Shown: piece after piece, positions 35,596 through 47,100 of the stretch | How the letters are laid out: each line of letters starts with the position of its first letter | Numbering within the stretch: the stretch's first letter is position 1 | NCBI GenBank assembly: GCA_003162395.1 | Contig: PMON01000078.1 | Location: 1 to 64,000 of the forward strand | Source of the DNA: Acidimicrobiaceae bacterium | GTDB lineage: Bacteria > Actinomycetota > Acidimicrobiia > Acidimicrobiales > RAAP-2 | Reading direction: 5' to 3' | Length of the DNA stretch: 64,000 nucleotides | Notes under the pieces: generated by a model | The model's input: the letters and a program-made list of their open reading frames with translations, nothing else | Told to the model about the DNA's origin: nothing | Database searches by the model: none | Translations under genes and position numbers: made by a program

Positions 35596-37140
35596 ATGGC
35601 GCACGCTGAGGACGGCGAGGCGCTCGGCTTCACGCCCGAGCAGCTCGAGGCGATCGAGGCGACGGACCGCCGCGTCGTCGTCCGCGCGGGCGCGGGTGCC
35701 GGCAAAACGCGCGTACTGACCCAGCGCGTCGTGCGCAGGGTGACCGACGAGCAGCTCGACCCTCGCCACGTGCTCGTCGCGACCTTCACCCGCAAAGCCG
35801 CAGGCGACCTGCGCACGCGCCTGCACCGCGCAGGGGTCGAGGGCGTCCGGGCAGGCACGTTCCACCGCGCCGCGCTCGAGCTCGTGCGCGACGTGCGCTC
35901 CCAGCGTGGACAGGCGCTGCCCGTGATCGCGTCGGACCGGCACCGGCTCTTCGTCGAGCTCGCCTCGGATCTCGGACTCACGCTGCCCGCGCCAGCGATC
36001 ACTCGACTCGAGGCCGAGGTGTCGTGGGCGAAGTCCCGACGCCTCGACGCGACGACCTACGAGGCGGGCGCGCGCGCCGCGCGGCGCCGCGTCCCGACCT
36101 CGATCGATCAGATGCAGCGCGTCCTCGAGGGCTACGACCAGCTCTGTCGGCGACGCGGCGTGCTCGACTTCGACGGTCTGCTCGAGGAGGCGACGACGCT
36201 GCTCGAGCGCGACCAGGAGGTGGCCGACGCGTTCCGATGGCGCACACGGCTCCTCTTCGTCGACGAGCTCCAGGACATGAACCCCGCGCAGTTCGACCTT
36301 CTCGCCGCCATGGCGGGCGACGACCCGGACCTGTTCGGCGTCGGTGACCCCAACCAGTCCATCTATGGCTGGAACGGCGCGGACGCGAACCTCCTCGACC
36401 AGATCGCCGCTCGATGGCCGCCGACCAAGGTCCTGACCTTGCCGCGCAACCACCGCTCGACAGAGGCCATCGTGCGCGCCGCGACTGCCGCCCTCGACGA
36501 GGGGCCCCTCGACCTCGTCGCGGCGACCGAGGGCGGCGAGCTCCCGCAGATCCTCGCCTTCGAGGACGCCGCGGCGGAGGCGGCCGGGGTCGCGTCGTGG
36601 TGCCGCGCGATGCACGGGCCCTCGTGGTGGTGGCACCAGACCGCCGTACTCGCGCGCACCAACGCCGCGCTCGACGGGCTCGCGGCGGCCTGTGCGGCCG
36701 CGGGCGTGCCCACCCTCCGGCTTGGCGCCGAGCACACCCCGGCGTCGGACCTCGAGGCCGACCTCCCGCGGCGCTCGGACCCGAGCCACGTCCCCGACGC
36801 GGTCGTGCTCTCCACGATCCATCGCGCCAAGGGGCTCGAGTGGGACAGCGTCGCGGTGACGGGACTGACGGAGGGCTCGTTGCCGATCTCGAGTGCGACG
36901 ACGACCGCCCAGCTCGACGAGGAGCGGCGGCTTCTGTACGTCGCGATGACGAGGCCCGAGTCGAACCTGCTGTGCACGTGGTCGTCCGACGGCGGCACCA
37001 AGGCGCGCTCGAGGTTCCTCGCCCCGGTCGCCGCGGCGCTCGAGACGATGGCCGCGGAGCGTCGGCCGCTCGAGGGCGACGCGCGGTCGCGACGAATCGC
37101 CGAGCTACGAGCCGCGCTCCCGCCGAGGGACGAGGGGTAA
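35596..37140 (+). CDS. UvrD/Rep-family DNA helicase
   Basis: VVRAGAGAGKTRVLTQRVV, LLFVDELQDMNPAQ, LLYVAMTRPESNL. Confidence 0.92.
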   Translation: MAHAEDGEALGFTPEQLEAIEATDRRVVVRAGAGAGKTRVLTQRVVRRVTDEQLDPRHVLVATFTRKAAGDLRTRLHRAGVEGVRAGTFHRAALELVRDVRSQRGQALPVIASDRHRLFVELASDLGLTLPAPAITRLEAEVSWAKSRRLDATTYEAGARAARRRVPTSIDQMQRVLEGYDQLCRRRGVLDFDGLLEEATTLLERDQEVADAFRWRTRLLFVDELQDMNPAQFDLLAAMAGDDPDLFGVGDPNQSIYGWNGADANLLDQIAARWPPTKVLTLPRNHRSTEAIVRAATAALDEGPLDLVAATEGGELPQILAFEDAAAEAAGVASWCRAMHGPSWWWHQTAVLARTNAALDGLAAACAAAGVPTLRLGAEHTPASDLEADLPRRSDPSHVPDAVVLSTIHRAKGLEWDSVAVTGLTEGSLPISSATTTAQLDEERRLLYVAMTRPESNLLCTWSSDGGTKARSRFLAPVAAALETMAAERRPLEGDARSRRIAELRAALPPRDEG

Positions 37141-37151
37141 CCTTCGCGGCG

Positions 37152-38552
37152 ATGGCCGCCACCGATCACCCGGTGGTCGCCGAGCTCACGAGTGGGCTTG
37201 GCCCGGGGCGCGTGACTGCGGGCGAGGAGATCAGCGCCGACGACTGCCACGACGAGTCGCTGCACGCGCTCGGGACCCGGCCGCGGTGCGTCGTGCGGCC
37301 CCAGACGACCGACGAGGTCGCCTACGTCGTTGGCGTGTGCGCGAGCCACGACGTGCCGATCGTCGCGCGCGGGTCGGGTACGGGGCTCTCGGGCGCGGCG
37401 ACGCCCCTCGCGAACGGAGTCGTCGTCGCGTTCGACGCGATGTCGCGCATCAAAGAGGTCGACCTCGACAACCAGGTGGCCGTCGTCGAGCCCGGCGTCA
37501 CGCTGCGAGACCTCGACGACGCGCTCGCGGCGACCGGTCTTCGCTACCCGGTGTACCCCGGCGAGCTGTCGGGCTCGATCGGCGGCAACGTGAACACGAA
37601 CGCCGGGGGCATGCGCGCGGTCCGGCACGGCGTGACGCGCAACCACGTCATCGGCCTCGAGCTGGTCCTCGCTGACGCGACCGTGCTCCGCACCGGCGGC
37701 AAGGTCATGAAGTCCTCGTCCGGCTACGACCTCACCCAGCTCGTCATCGGCTCGGAGGGCACGCTTGCGCTCGTCACGGAGGTGACCGTCCGGCTCGCGT
37801 CTGCCCTCCCCAACGCCTCGACGCTGCTCGTCGCGTTCCCCGAGCTGGGCGCGGTGACCGCCGCGGTCCCCCGCCTGCTCGCCGCGGGCCTCGCGCCGTC
37901 GATCCTCGAGTACCTGGACGCGGTCACCATGGTCGGGATCTCACGGGCCGCGTCGCTCGAGTTCGGGGTGCCCGACGAGGTCACGGCAAAGACGGCCGCG
38001 TGGCTCGTGGTCCTCCTCGAGACGCGCACCGCCGCCGCACTCGAGGCGGACACCGAGGCCGCCGCGGCGATCCTCGGGGACCTCGGCGCCCTCGACGTCT
38101 TCGTGTTGCCGCCGGCATCGGCTCGAGCGCTGATCGAGGCGAGGGAGCGCGCCTTTTACGTGGCCAAGGCGGCCGGCGCCGACGAGATCGTCGACGTCGT
38201 GGTCCCGAGGGCCGCGGTCACCGACTACCTGGGGGTCGTCGCCTCGCTCGCCGAAGCACACGGCGCCTTCATGGCTGGCTGCGGGCACGTGGGTGACGGC
38301 AACGTGCACCTGTCGGTGTACCTGCCCGACGAGTCGCGGCGCACGACCCTCCTCGACGAGCTGTTCGCCGCAGGGGTGGCCGCGGGCGGGCAGGTCTCCG
38401 GCGAGCACGGCATCGGGCTCGACAAGCTCCGGCCGTACCTTTCGCTCGTCGACCCCGCGGTGCTGTCGCTCCAGCGCGGGATCAAGGCAGTCTTCGACCC
38501 CGAGGGTCGACTCAACCCGGGCAAGCTGCTCGGTGACGGGAGGACGACATGA
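37152..38552 (+). CDS. FAD-linked oxidase, glycolate oxidase GlcD-like
   Basis: VPIVARGSGTGLSGAATPL, GELSGSIGGNVNTNAGGMRAVRHGVTRNHVIG, GEHGIGLDK. Confidence 0.92.
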   Translation: MAATDHPVVAELTSGLGPGRVTAGEEISADDCHDESLHALGTRPRCVVRPQTTDEVAYVVGVCASHDVPIVARGSGTGLSGAATPLANGVVVAFDAMSRIKEVDLDNQVAVVEPGVTLRDLDDALAATGLRYPVYPGELSGSIGGNVNTNAGGMRAVRHGVTRNHVIGLELVLADATVLRTGGKVMKSSSGYDLTQLVIGSEGTLALVTEVTVRLASALPNASTLLVAFPELGAVTAAVPRLLAAGLAPSILEYLDAVTMVGISRAASLEFGVPDEVTAKTAAWLVVLLETRTAAALEADTEAAAAILGDLGALDVFVLPPASARALIEARERAFYVAKAAGADEIVDVVVPRAAVTDYLGVVASLAEAHGAFMAGCGHVGDGNVHLSVYLPDESRRTTLLDELFAAGVAAGGQVSGEHGIGLDKLRPYLSLVDPAVLSLQRGIKAVFDPEGRLNPGKLLGDGRTT

Positions 38553-40108
38553 ACGGTGCGGTCTCGCTGCTGGGCGCGCTCGCTCGAAACGACGTGACGA
38601 CGTGCTTCATGAACCCGGGCACCTCTGAGATGCACTTCGTCGCCGCGCTCGACGACGTCCACGAGGTCCGCGGGATCCTGTGCCTCTTCGAGGGCGTGGC
38701 CTCGGGGGCAGCCGACGGCTTCGCGAGGGTCACGGACCGGCCCGCGGCCACGCTGCTCCACCTCGGCCCGGGCCTCGGCAATGCGTTCGCCAACCTCCAC
38801 AACGCACGTCGAGCGCACGTCCCGATCCTCAACATCGTGGGCGACCACGCCACCTACCACGCGAGGTACGACGCCCCGCTCACCTCGGACATCGAAGCGG
38901 TGGCCTCGGCACTCGACGGCTGGTACCGCAGCTCGGCGCGGCCTGACGACGTCGCCTCGGATGCAGCCGACGCGATCGCCGCGTCCTACGGCCCCCCGGG
39001 CTGCGTCGCGACGCTCGTCTTGCCCGCTGACGTCTCGTGGTCCGAGGTCACCCACAATGGCGCGCCGCTCGCTCGACGCGCCATCGTGGGCGACGTGCCC
39101 GGCCACGTCGTCGACGCGGTCGCCACGGCGGTTCGAAACCGCGCCGCGGTCCTCCTCTTGGGGGGGACGGCGCTTCGTGCGCGGGGACTCGCCGCGGCGG
39201 CGCGCATCTCGGCGAAGACGGGGTGCAAGGTCCTCCACGAGACGTTCCCGACGGTGCTCGATCGGGGTGCCGGCGTCTTCGCGCCCGAGCGCCTCAACTA
39301 CCTGGCGGAGTTCGCCGCGGCCCAGCTCGACGGCGCCGGGGTCCTGGTCCTGTGCGGGGCCGTCGAGCCGGCGAGCTTCTTTGCGTACCCAAGCATCCCG
39401 TCGCGGCTCGTCCCCGACGGCTGCGAGGTGCTCGAGCTCGCCGGCCTCACCGTCGACGTGCCCGGGGCGCTCGAGGCCCTCGCCGACGCGCTCGGCGCGC
39501 CGGACCACCCCGCGGTGCCCGAGGCCCTCGAGCGGCCCGGCCGGCCCACCGGCGCGCTCGACACCCGCTCGCTCGCCGCGGCGATCGGGTCGCTCCTCCC
39601 CGAGGGCTGCGTCGTGGTCGACGAGTCCAACACCTCAGGCGTCGGCCTTCTCGGGGCCACCGTCAGCGCACCGCGCCACGAGTGGCTGACCAACACCGGC
39701 GGTGCGATCGGCTTCGGGCTGCCCGCCGCGGTGGGCGCCGCGGTGGGGGCGGGCGGGCGGCGCGTCGTGTGCATCGAGTCGGACGGATCGATGTCCTACA
39801 CGCCCCAGGCCCTGTGGACCATGGCGCGCGAGGGCCTCGACGTGACCGTCGTGTGCTGCTCCAACGACAGCTACGCGATCCTCAACTACGAGTTGTCGAG
39901 GGTGGGCGCGACCGCGAGCGGCGAGCGAGCCAAGGCGATGCTCGATCTCACGGGCCCGACACTCGACCTCGCTGCCACGTCGCGCAGCTATGGGGTGCCC
40001 GCAGAGACCGTGACGACCGCCGACGAGCTGGTCGTCGCGTTCGAGAAGAGCCTGGCCACGCCCGGACCATCCTTCATCAACGCGCGGCTGGCGTCGATCT
40101 TTCGGTGA
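38549..40108 (+). CDS. ThDP-dependent acetolactate synthase-like enzyme
   Basis: CFMNPGTSEMHFVAAL, FEGVASGAADGFARVTDRPA, ThDP motif ESDGSMSYTPQALWTMAREGLDVTVVCCSNDSYAILN; ATGA overlap with upstream gene. Confidence 0.9.
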   Translation: MNGAVSLLGALARNDVTTCFMNPGTSEMHFVAALDDVHEVRGILCLFEGVASGAADGFARVTDRPAATLLHLGPGLGNAFANLHNARRAHVPILNIVGDHATYHARYDAPLTSDIEAVASALDGWYRSSARPDDVASDAADAIAASYGPPGCVATLVLPADVSWSEVTHNGAPLARRAIVGDVPGHVVDAVATAVRNRAAVLLLGGTALRARGLAAAARISAKTGCKVLHETFPTVLDRGAGVFAPERLNYLAEFAAAQLDGAGVLVLCGAVEPASFFAYPSIPSRLVPDGCEVLELAGLTVDVPGALEALADALGAPDHPAVPEALERPGRPTGALDTRSLAAAIGSLLPEGCVVVDESNTSGVGLLGATVSAPRHEWLTNTGGAIGFGLPAAVGAAVGAGGRRVVCIESDGSMSYTPQALWTMAREGLDVTVVCCSNDSYAILNYELSRVGATASGERAKAMLDLTGPTLDLAATSRSYGVPAETVTTADELVVAFEKSLATPGPSFINARLASIFR

Positions 40109-40135
40109 CCGCCGCGAGCTGGCGTCGACGGCGGC

Positions 40136-42121
40136 TCACTTGCGCCACGACTCGGGCGTGATCGCCCCGAGCGGCGAGACCACCACCCCGGCGATCGACG
40201 CGCGGGTCTCGACCAAGCTGACGGCACTCGGCAGCCAGACGACCGGCAGCTCGGTCTCGAGGTACGACGTGTAGCTCGAAAGCGCCGCGGACGACCGGAG
40301 CGTCGCGGTGACGAGCTCGGTCGCGTGCGGGTCGTCGTAGTGACCGACGTTCCACGGCGAGCCCGCCGCGAAGTTCCACTCACCCGAGGGGTAGTAGTCC
40401 GGCGCGTACTGCCAGCCGCCGTCCCAGCTCGCGAGGTCCCACCCCCCGAGCGGGCCCGCGAGGTCGGTCAGGACCTCGGCGGGGGTCTGCTCATGGAGCG
40501 TGAGCTTGATGCCGACGCGCCCCGCGTCGAGGCGGAGCGTGGCCAGCGAGACGACGAGCGCGTGCGACGAGGGCGCGAAGTCGATCGTGAACGACAGCGG
40601 CGTGCCGGTCGGGATGCCGGGGCCGCACTTGGTCGCGACGGTGCACGTGGCGACCTTCCCGGGGGCCACGTGCCAGCCGTGCGCCGCGAGGAGCGCGGCG
40701 GCCTTGCCGATGCTGAATCGATAGGGCGACGAGACGGACGAGGCATAGGCGCTGGGCGGGTTCGTCGGGACGGGACCGTCGGTCGCGACGCCGTAGCCGT
40801 TCACCCCCTTGTCGATCATGGCCACCTGGTCGACCAGCTCTTGGAGGGCCTGTCGGAAGTAGGGCTGCCGGAAGACCATGCCCGCGTGGCCGCCAGCACC
40901 GAGCCGCGAGTCGAGGTTGTAGGGCATGTAGCTGGTCGCCCAGGGGGCCGCGACGGACTCTCGGTACCCCTTTTTTGCGAGCGGGTTCCGGTGCGCGGCC
41001 GCACCGAGCGAGGTCACCTTGGGGGCGTCCGACAGCGGCAGCGGACCCTGGTCGACCTGCCCTGCGGCGACCAGGGCCTCGCATGCCGCCGCCCCGGCGC
41101 ACGGGACGAACGCGACGGCCGCGGCCGATGGCCTGGCACCCGACGCGCCCGCGGCACGGTTCGGCGTGAGGGTGATCGCCCCGGTCCCCACGTCGTACGC
41201 AGCGAGACGCCAGGGGCCGTCGCTCGTCCGCCACGTGGCGGCGACCGCCGTGCCCGGCGCCGAGTAGTCCCTCGTGTCCGCGGACAGCGAGCGCATGAGG
41301 TACACCACGTCGACGCAGCGCTGCGCCTGGGCGATGCTCGTCGCGGCGACGACGGTCTTCGTGCCGAGCGGGTCGAGGAAAGTGCGGCTCGGACCGCTGT
41401 TGGCGTCCCCGATCCAGTGGGTGCCGTAGCAGCCCGCCGAAGCGGCCGGTGCTGTGTAGTGGCCCGAGGCGCCGCGGATGCTCGTCGGTCCCGTGGTCGG
41501 CAGGTGCGGGTGCGCCGGCTCGTAGACGTCCCAGGTTCCGGGCAACGGCGTGATCTGGCTGAGCTCGTTGTCCGTGAACCACGTCGGGTCGACGGGTCCG
41601 GCGAGCGTGAACGTGACCGTGTTCCCATCGACCGAGACGTCCCGGACGTCGTCGGGGATGCCGACGAGTTGGCTGCCCCGAAGCGGCGCGAGGTAGTCGC
41701 CCCACATCCCGGGGTACGCCGCAAGCAGGTTCATCCACTCCACCACGCCCTCGGCGGTGACGTCCTCGCCGTTCGACCACTTGCGCCCGGGCTTGAGCGT
41801 CACCGACACGCTCGCGTCGCCCGCGGCGTAGACGGGCGGGTACGCGAGCGAGGCCGCGGCGTCCAGCGAGACAGACCTCGTCGAGCCGAAGTTGTACAGC
41901 GGCCGGTACATCAGCTGCTCGAAACGATCGACGTTCGAGGGTGTCAACTGGTCGGCCGACGCGTAGGGGTACGCCCAGTCCGGCGTCGACGCGGTGTCCG
42001 ACGCGATCTTGATGGTCCAGGGCGCGCGCGACGTCGCCCGCACGGTCGCCGAGGAAATGCCGCTCGACACCAGCGCGCCGACCAGCACCGTCGCTCCGAT
42101 CAACTGCGCACGACGCCTCAC
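40136..42121 (-). CDS. ABC transporter substrate-binding protein, family 5
   Basis: VSVTLKPGRKWSNGEDVTAEGVVEWMN, YFRQALQELVDQ, C-terminal ITPESWRK. Confidence 0.85.
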   Translation of the reverse strand: MRRRAQLIGATVLVGALVSSGISSATVRATSRAPWTIKIASDTASTPDWAYPYASADQLTPSNVDRFEQLMYRPLYNFGSTRSVSLDAAASLAYPPVYAAGDASVSVTLKPGRKWSNGEDVTAEGVVEWMNLLAAYPGMWGDYLAPLRGSQLVGIPDDVRDVSVDGNTVTFTLAGPVDPTWFTDNELSQITPLPGTWDVYEPAHPHLPTTGPTSIRGASGHYTAPAASAGCYGTHWIGDANSGPSRTFLDPLGTKTVVAATSIAQAQRCVDVVYLMRSLSADTRDYSAPGTAVAATWRTSDGPWRLAAYDVGTGAITLTPNRAAGASGARPSAAAVAFVPCAGAAACEALVAAGQVDQGPLPLSDAPKVTSLGAAAHRNPLAKKGYRESVAAPWATSYMPYNLDSRLGAGGHAGMVFRQPYFRQALQELVDQVAMIDKGVNGYGVATDGPVPTNPPSAYASSVSSPYRFSIGKAAALLAAHGWHVAPGKVATCTVATKCGPGIPTGTPLSFTIDFAPSSHALVVSLATLRLDAGRVGIKLTLHEQTPAEVLTDLAGPLGGWDLASWDGGWQYAPDYYPSGEWNFAAGSPWNVGHYDDPHATELVTATLRSSAALSSYTSYLETELPVVWLPSAVSLVETRASIAGVVVSPLGAITPESWRK

Positions 42122-42250
42122 CGGCTGCACCTCGTGATCTCCGCGGCTTCCGGCCCGCTGGGCATCGCGGCCCGCACGGTGCCGTCGAGCCAACCGTAGT
42201 TGGTCGCCCCAACGAGGTGGTGCCTGGTCAGCGTCGACGCGCGGGCCGCG

Positions 42251-42715
42251 TCAGGCGAGTAGCTCGCGCTCGAGCACCACGAAGCGAGACCCGTCGCGCG
42301 AGGCGAGGAACGAGCCCGTCTCGCAGAACCCGAGCCGGACGGCGAGTCGGATCGACCGTTCGTTCGTCGCGAGCACGCTCGCACGTAGTGCGGTGTGCCC
42401 GGCCATCTGGAGCGTCTCGAGCACGAGCTCGCCCGCCCTCGTGCCGAGCCGCTCGCTCAGCACGTCGGGACGGATCCCGATCCCGACGTCGGTGACGTCG
42501 TCGCGCGGCTCGGGCCCGCCCGGCACGCGCGACTCGACGCCAAGGCAGACGAAGCCCACGAACTCGCCGTCGTCCAGGATCGCGAGGTGGCTGCCGTCGA
42601 GCATCGCCCCGACGCTGTCGAGGCTCGGGTTGTAGATGTCGAGGGGCGCCTCGTAACGCCAGTCGGCGATCTGCGACGCCCAGTCGACGGTCATCGGCGC
42701 GAGCGACAGCGTCAC
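42251..42715 (-). CDS. GNAT-family acetyltransferase
   Basis: LSERLGTRAGELVLETLQMAGHTALRASVLATNERSIRLAVRLGFCETGSF. Confidence 0.85.
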   Translation of the reverse strand: MTLSLAPMTVDWASQIADWRYEAPLDIYNPSLDSVGAMLDGSHLAILDDGEFVGFVCLGVESRVPGGPEPRDDVTDVGIGIRPDVLSERLGTRAGELVLETLQMAGHTALRASVLATNERSIRLAVRLGFCETGSFLASRDGSRFVVLERELLA

Positions 42716-42773
42716 GGCGCGCGGCGCACCCGTGCCGGACTGGAGCTGCCGCCGCGGCCGCGGACCGGCGAGG

Positions 42774-43553
42774 TCACGCGGGCTCGGGCCAGTCGAACTC
42801 GATCACGACCGGCGCGTGGTCCGAGGGCTTGACCCCCTTGCGCGCGTCGCGATCCACACGGGCGTCGGTGATCGCCGCTGCCACCACGCTCGAGCACAGG
42901 ACGAGGTCGATACGCAGCCCCCAGCCCCGGTGGAACGACCCGTTTCGGTAGTCCCACCACGTGAACAGCTGCTCGTCGCCGTACCTGGCCCTGATCACGT
43001 CGTCCAGTCCGAGGGCGCAGATCGCGCTGACGCGATCGCGCTCCGAAGGCGTCACGTGCGTCGCGCCGACGAACGCTGCAGGATCCCAGACATCGAGATC
43101 CGTGGGGGCCACGTTGAAGTCGCCTGCCACGACAAGCGCGCGCGACGGCGAGATCTCGCCGATGTCGAGCTCCAGGCGGTCGAGCCAGGCGAGCTTCTTC
43201 TCGAAGAACGGGTCGTCGAGCGCGCGGCCGTTCGGGACGTAACAGCTCATCACGTCGACACCGCCGCACGACGCGGCAATCATCCTCGCCCCGTGCTCGT
43301 CTTCGATCGTGCCGAACCCGCGCCGCACGGCCTCGATGCCAACGCGGCTCGCGACCGCGACCCCGTTCCACCGCCCCTCGCCGTGGTGGACCGCCTCGTA
43401 GCCAAGGTCCTTGAAGGCTGCGAAGGGGAACCGCTCGTCGTCTTGCTTCGTCTCTTGCATGCAGAGCACGTCGGGCGCGTTCGCCTCGATCCAGCCCGCG
43501 ACGCGATCCCATCGCGCCGTGAGCGAGTTCACGTTCCAGGTGGCGAGCTTCAT
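42774..43553 (-). CDS. xth: Exodeoxyribonuclease III
   Basis: MKLATWNVNSLTARWDRVAGWIEANAPDVLCMQETKQ, VAGDFNVAPTDLDV, GLRIDLVL, SDHAPVVIEF. Confidence 0.95.
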   Translation of the reverse strand: MKLATWNVNSLTARWDRVAGWIEANAPDVLCMQETKQDDERFPFAAFKDLGYEAVHHGEGRWNGVAVASRVGIEAVRRGFGTIEDEHGARMIAASCGGVDVMSCYVPNGRALDDPFFEKKLAWLDRLELDIGEISPSRALVVAGDFNVAPTDLDVWDPAAFVGATHVTPSERDRVSAICALGLDDVIRARYGDEQLFTWWDYRNGSFHRGWGLRIDLVLCSSVVAAAITDARVDRDARKGVKPSDHAPVVIEFDWPEPA

Positions 43554-44047
43554 CGAGTCGCCACCCCGGCGTCGACCACCACGAAGAGCAGTGCCGCCTC
43601 GGCACACGTGGCACCGTCGACCGACGCACGGCCAGTACCGCGCCCGCCGCGCGCCGACATGCGCTCGAGCTCCACTTCGAGGTCGAGCGTCTCGCCCGGC
43701 GTCACCTGCCGACGGAACCTGGCGCGCTCGATGCCGCCGAACAAGGGCAGCTTGCCCGCGAACCGATCGTCGAGCAGGACGGCAACGGCGCCGAGCTGGG
43801 CGAGCGACTCCACCATGAGCACGCCCGGCAACGTCGGGCGACCTGGGAAGTGACCCGAGAAGAACCACTCGTCCGCGCCCACGTGCCATCGCCCGCGTGC
43901 GCGCCGACTCGGCTCGACCTCGGTGACCTCTGTCACGAAGAGGAAGGGCGCGCGGTGCGGGATCACGAGCGACGGATCAAAGGGCACCTGTGGCCGACTG
44001 CGTGGCGACGTGGCGTCGTCCGGCGCGGGCACGTCGCGATCGGTCAC
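43550..44047 (-). CDS. FabZ-like hotdog-fold hydroxyacyl dehydratase
   Basis: IPHRAPFLFVTEVTEVEPSRRARGRWHVGADEWFFSGHFPGRPTLPGVLMVESLAQLGAV. Confidence 0.9.
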   Translation of the reverse strand: MTDRDVPAPDDATSPRSRPQVPFDPSLVIPHRAPFLFVTEVTEVEPSRRARGRWHVGADEWFFSGHFPGRPTLPGVLMVESLAQLGAVAVLLDDRFAGKLPLFGGIERARFRRQVTPGETLDLEVELERMSARGGRGTGRASVDGATCAEAALLFVVVDAGVATR

Positions 44048-44173
44048 GGACGCGAACCTACCTCCCGACCTTGTCGTCGTCCCATGGGGCCGCGGCGCCG
44101 CAGAATCACCGAACCGCTCGTCGGTGGAACGACCTCGGCCAGTAATCGAGACCTCGACAATTAGTCTTGCCCC

Positions 44174-47100
44174 ATGCCAGGCGTCCCTGAGTCGACGTCC
44201 GGCGGCCGGACGCCTGCGCCCGGACCTCCGGGGGCGTCGGGGCACTTCGGCCCCAACGCCTGGCTCGTCGAGGACCTCTACGAGCGCTACCTCGCGGACC
44301 CGAGCTCGGTCGCCGAGAGCTGGCGGGAGTTCTTCAGCGACTACCAGCCCGTGCAGCGACCCGCGCCCGCGCGGCCGCCGGCAGCCCCTGCGGCGGCGGC
44401 CCCCGTTCACGCTGCGGTCGCACTGCGTGGGGCGTCGCTGCTCATCGCGTCGAACATGGCCGCGAGCCTGGCGATCCCGACGGCCACGAGCGTGCGAACC
44501 GTGCCGGCCCGCCTCCTTGAGATCAACCGGGCGACGGTCAACGAGTACCTCTCGAGGACGACGGGTGCCAAGGTCTCGTTCACCCACGTGATCGCGTTTG
44601 CCGTGCTGCGTGGACTCGACGCGGTCCCCGCGCTCAACTCGACCTTCGTCGACGCCATGGACGACAAAGGCACGCCGGGCGTCGTGCGGCACGAGCACGT
44701 CGGCCTCGGCATCGCCGTTGACCTCGAGAAGTCCGACGGCTCGAGGACCCTCATGGTCCCCGTCATCCGCCACGCTGACATGCTCGACTTCAGTGCCTTC
44801 GTGCTGGCCTATGAGGACCTCGTGCGGCGCGTGCACACGGGGACCGCCAAGGCGGACGATCTCACGGGTGCAACCGTGTCGATCACGAACCCGGGCACCC
44901 TCGGCACCGTCCAGTCAGTACCGCGCCTGATGCCCGGACAGGGCGCCATCGTCGGCGTCGGCGCCCTCGGCTGGCCAGCGGGCTTCGAGGCTGCAGATCC
45001 CGCGGCGCTCGCGAGCCTCGGCGTGGGCAAGGTCGTCACCTTGACCTCGACGTACGACCACCGGATCATCCAGGGCGCCCAGTCCGGCCTGTTCCTCCGC
45101 CACGTCGAGCAGTGCCTCACCGGCGAGCACGACTTCTACGACGAGCTGTTCTCCGACCTGGGCGTGCCCTACGAGCCGGCCCGCTGGAGCGCGGACCACG
45201 CCGCGGCGGGCGCGGCGTCCGACGCGGCGCTCCGCGAGGTCCGGGTCCAAGAGCTGATCAACATGTATCGGGTGCGCGGCCACCTGAACGCGCACCTCGA
45301 CCCCCTCGACGCCGAGCCGCCCGCGCTGCACCCCGAGCTCGACATCGCGAACTACGGCTTGTCGATCTGGGACCTCGGTCGCACCTTCCTCACCGACGGG
45401 CTCGCCGGGCGGCGGCACGCCACGCTCCAAGAGATACTCACGCTCCTCCGCGACGCGTACTGCCGAACACTCGGCATCGAGTACATGCACATTCAAGACC
45501 CCGTCCAGAAGCGCTGGATACAGTCGCGCGTCGAAGGGGCTTCGACCGTGATCAGCGTCGAAGAACAGCACCGGCTCCTCGATCGGCTGAATGCTGCGGA
45601 GGTGTTCGAGCGCTTCCTCCACACGAGGTACGTCGGCCAGAAGCGATTCGGGCTGGAGGGCGCAGAATCGACCATCGTCGCGCTCGACACGGTGTTCGAT
45701 GCCGCCGCCCAGCGTGGCGTCACCGACGCCGTCATCGGCATGGCGCATCGAGGGCGGCTCAATGTCCTCGCCAACGTCGTGGGCAAGAGCTACAGCGAGA
45801 TCTTCGGCGAGTTCGAGGGCAACCTCGACCCTGACAGCGTCCAGGGATCCGGTGACGTCAAATACCACAGGGGGGCGACGGGGGTCTTCAAGGGCGCCTC
45901 GGGAGCGACGCTGCGTCTCACGATGGCGTCGAACCCCTCGCACCTCGAAGCCGTCGACCCAGTCGTCGAGGGCATCGCGAGGGCGATGCAGGACCGAGTG
46001 ATCCCGCCGTCGACGGGCGAGAACCCCGTGACCGCCTTACCGAGCCACCCGGTCCTCGCGGTGCTCGTCCACGGCGACGCGGCCTTCGCCGGCCAGGGCG
46101 TCGTAGCTGAGACCCTCAACCTCTCGGGTCTGTCCGGCTATCGAATCGGCGGCACCGTGCACCTCGTCATCAACAACCAGCTGGGCTTCACGACGTCGCC
46201 CCAGGACGCGCGCACCTCGTACTACCCGACCGACGTCGCCAAGATGATTCAGGCTCCCATCTTCCACGTGAACGGCGACGACCCGGAGGCCTGCGCCAGG
46301 GCCATGCGACTCGCGTTCGAGTTCCGCGAAGCCTTCAGCTCTGATGTCGTGGTCGACCTCGTCTGCTACCGCCGCCACGGGCACAACGAAGGGGACGACC
46401 CCAGCTACACACAGCCGCTCATGTATCGGGCCATCGAGGCGAAGCGCTCCGTGCGAAAGCTCTACACCGAGTCGCTCGTTCGCCGGGGCGACCTCACCTT
46501 GGAGGAGGCAGAGCGCGCGCTCGACGACTTCCAGGACAAGCTGCAGGCCGCCCTCGACGAGGTGCGAGAGCGACCCGTCCCGGTGCTGACCTCGCTGCGC
46601 GCGCCCGCGGTCCCCGAGGACGCCGACGCGCCGCCCACCGGCGTCGACAGCACCACGCTGCACGCCGTCGCCGCCGCGACGACCTCGGTTCCCGAGAGCT
46701 TCACGCCGCACCCGAAGCTCGCCCGTCAGTTCGCCGCTCGCCGCTCGCTCGTGGCGAGCGGCGAGATCGACTGGTCCCTCGCCGAGGCGCTCGCCATCGG
46801 CACGCTCCTCCTTGAGGGGACCGACGTGCGGCTGGTCGGCCAGGACACTCGGCGGGGCACGTTCTCCCAGCGCCACGCGGCACTCATCGACTACGAGACC
46901 GGGCGGCCGTACGTCCCTTTGTGCCACCTCCATGGCGCCGAGGGCCAGTTCACGGTTCGTGACACGCTGCTAAGCGAGTACGCGGCGCTCGGCTTCGAGT
47001 ACGGCTACTCGGTCGAGCGGCCCGATGCGCTCGTCGCGTGGGAGGCGCAGTTCGGCGATTTCATGAACGGTGCCCAGATCATCATCGACAACTTCCTCGT

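Noticed and set aside
40325-42199. 624-aa plus-strand ORF
   Set aside because: Antisense shadow of the family-5 binding protein; no recognisable domains.
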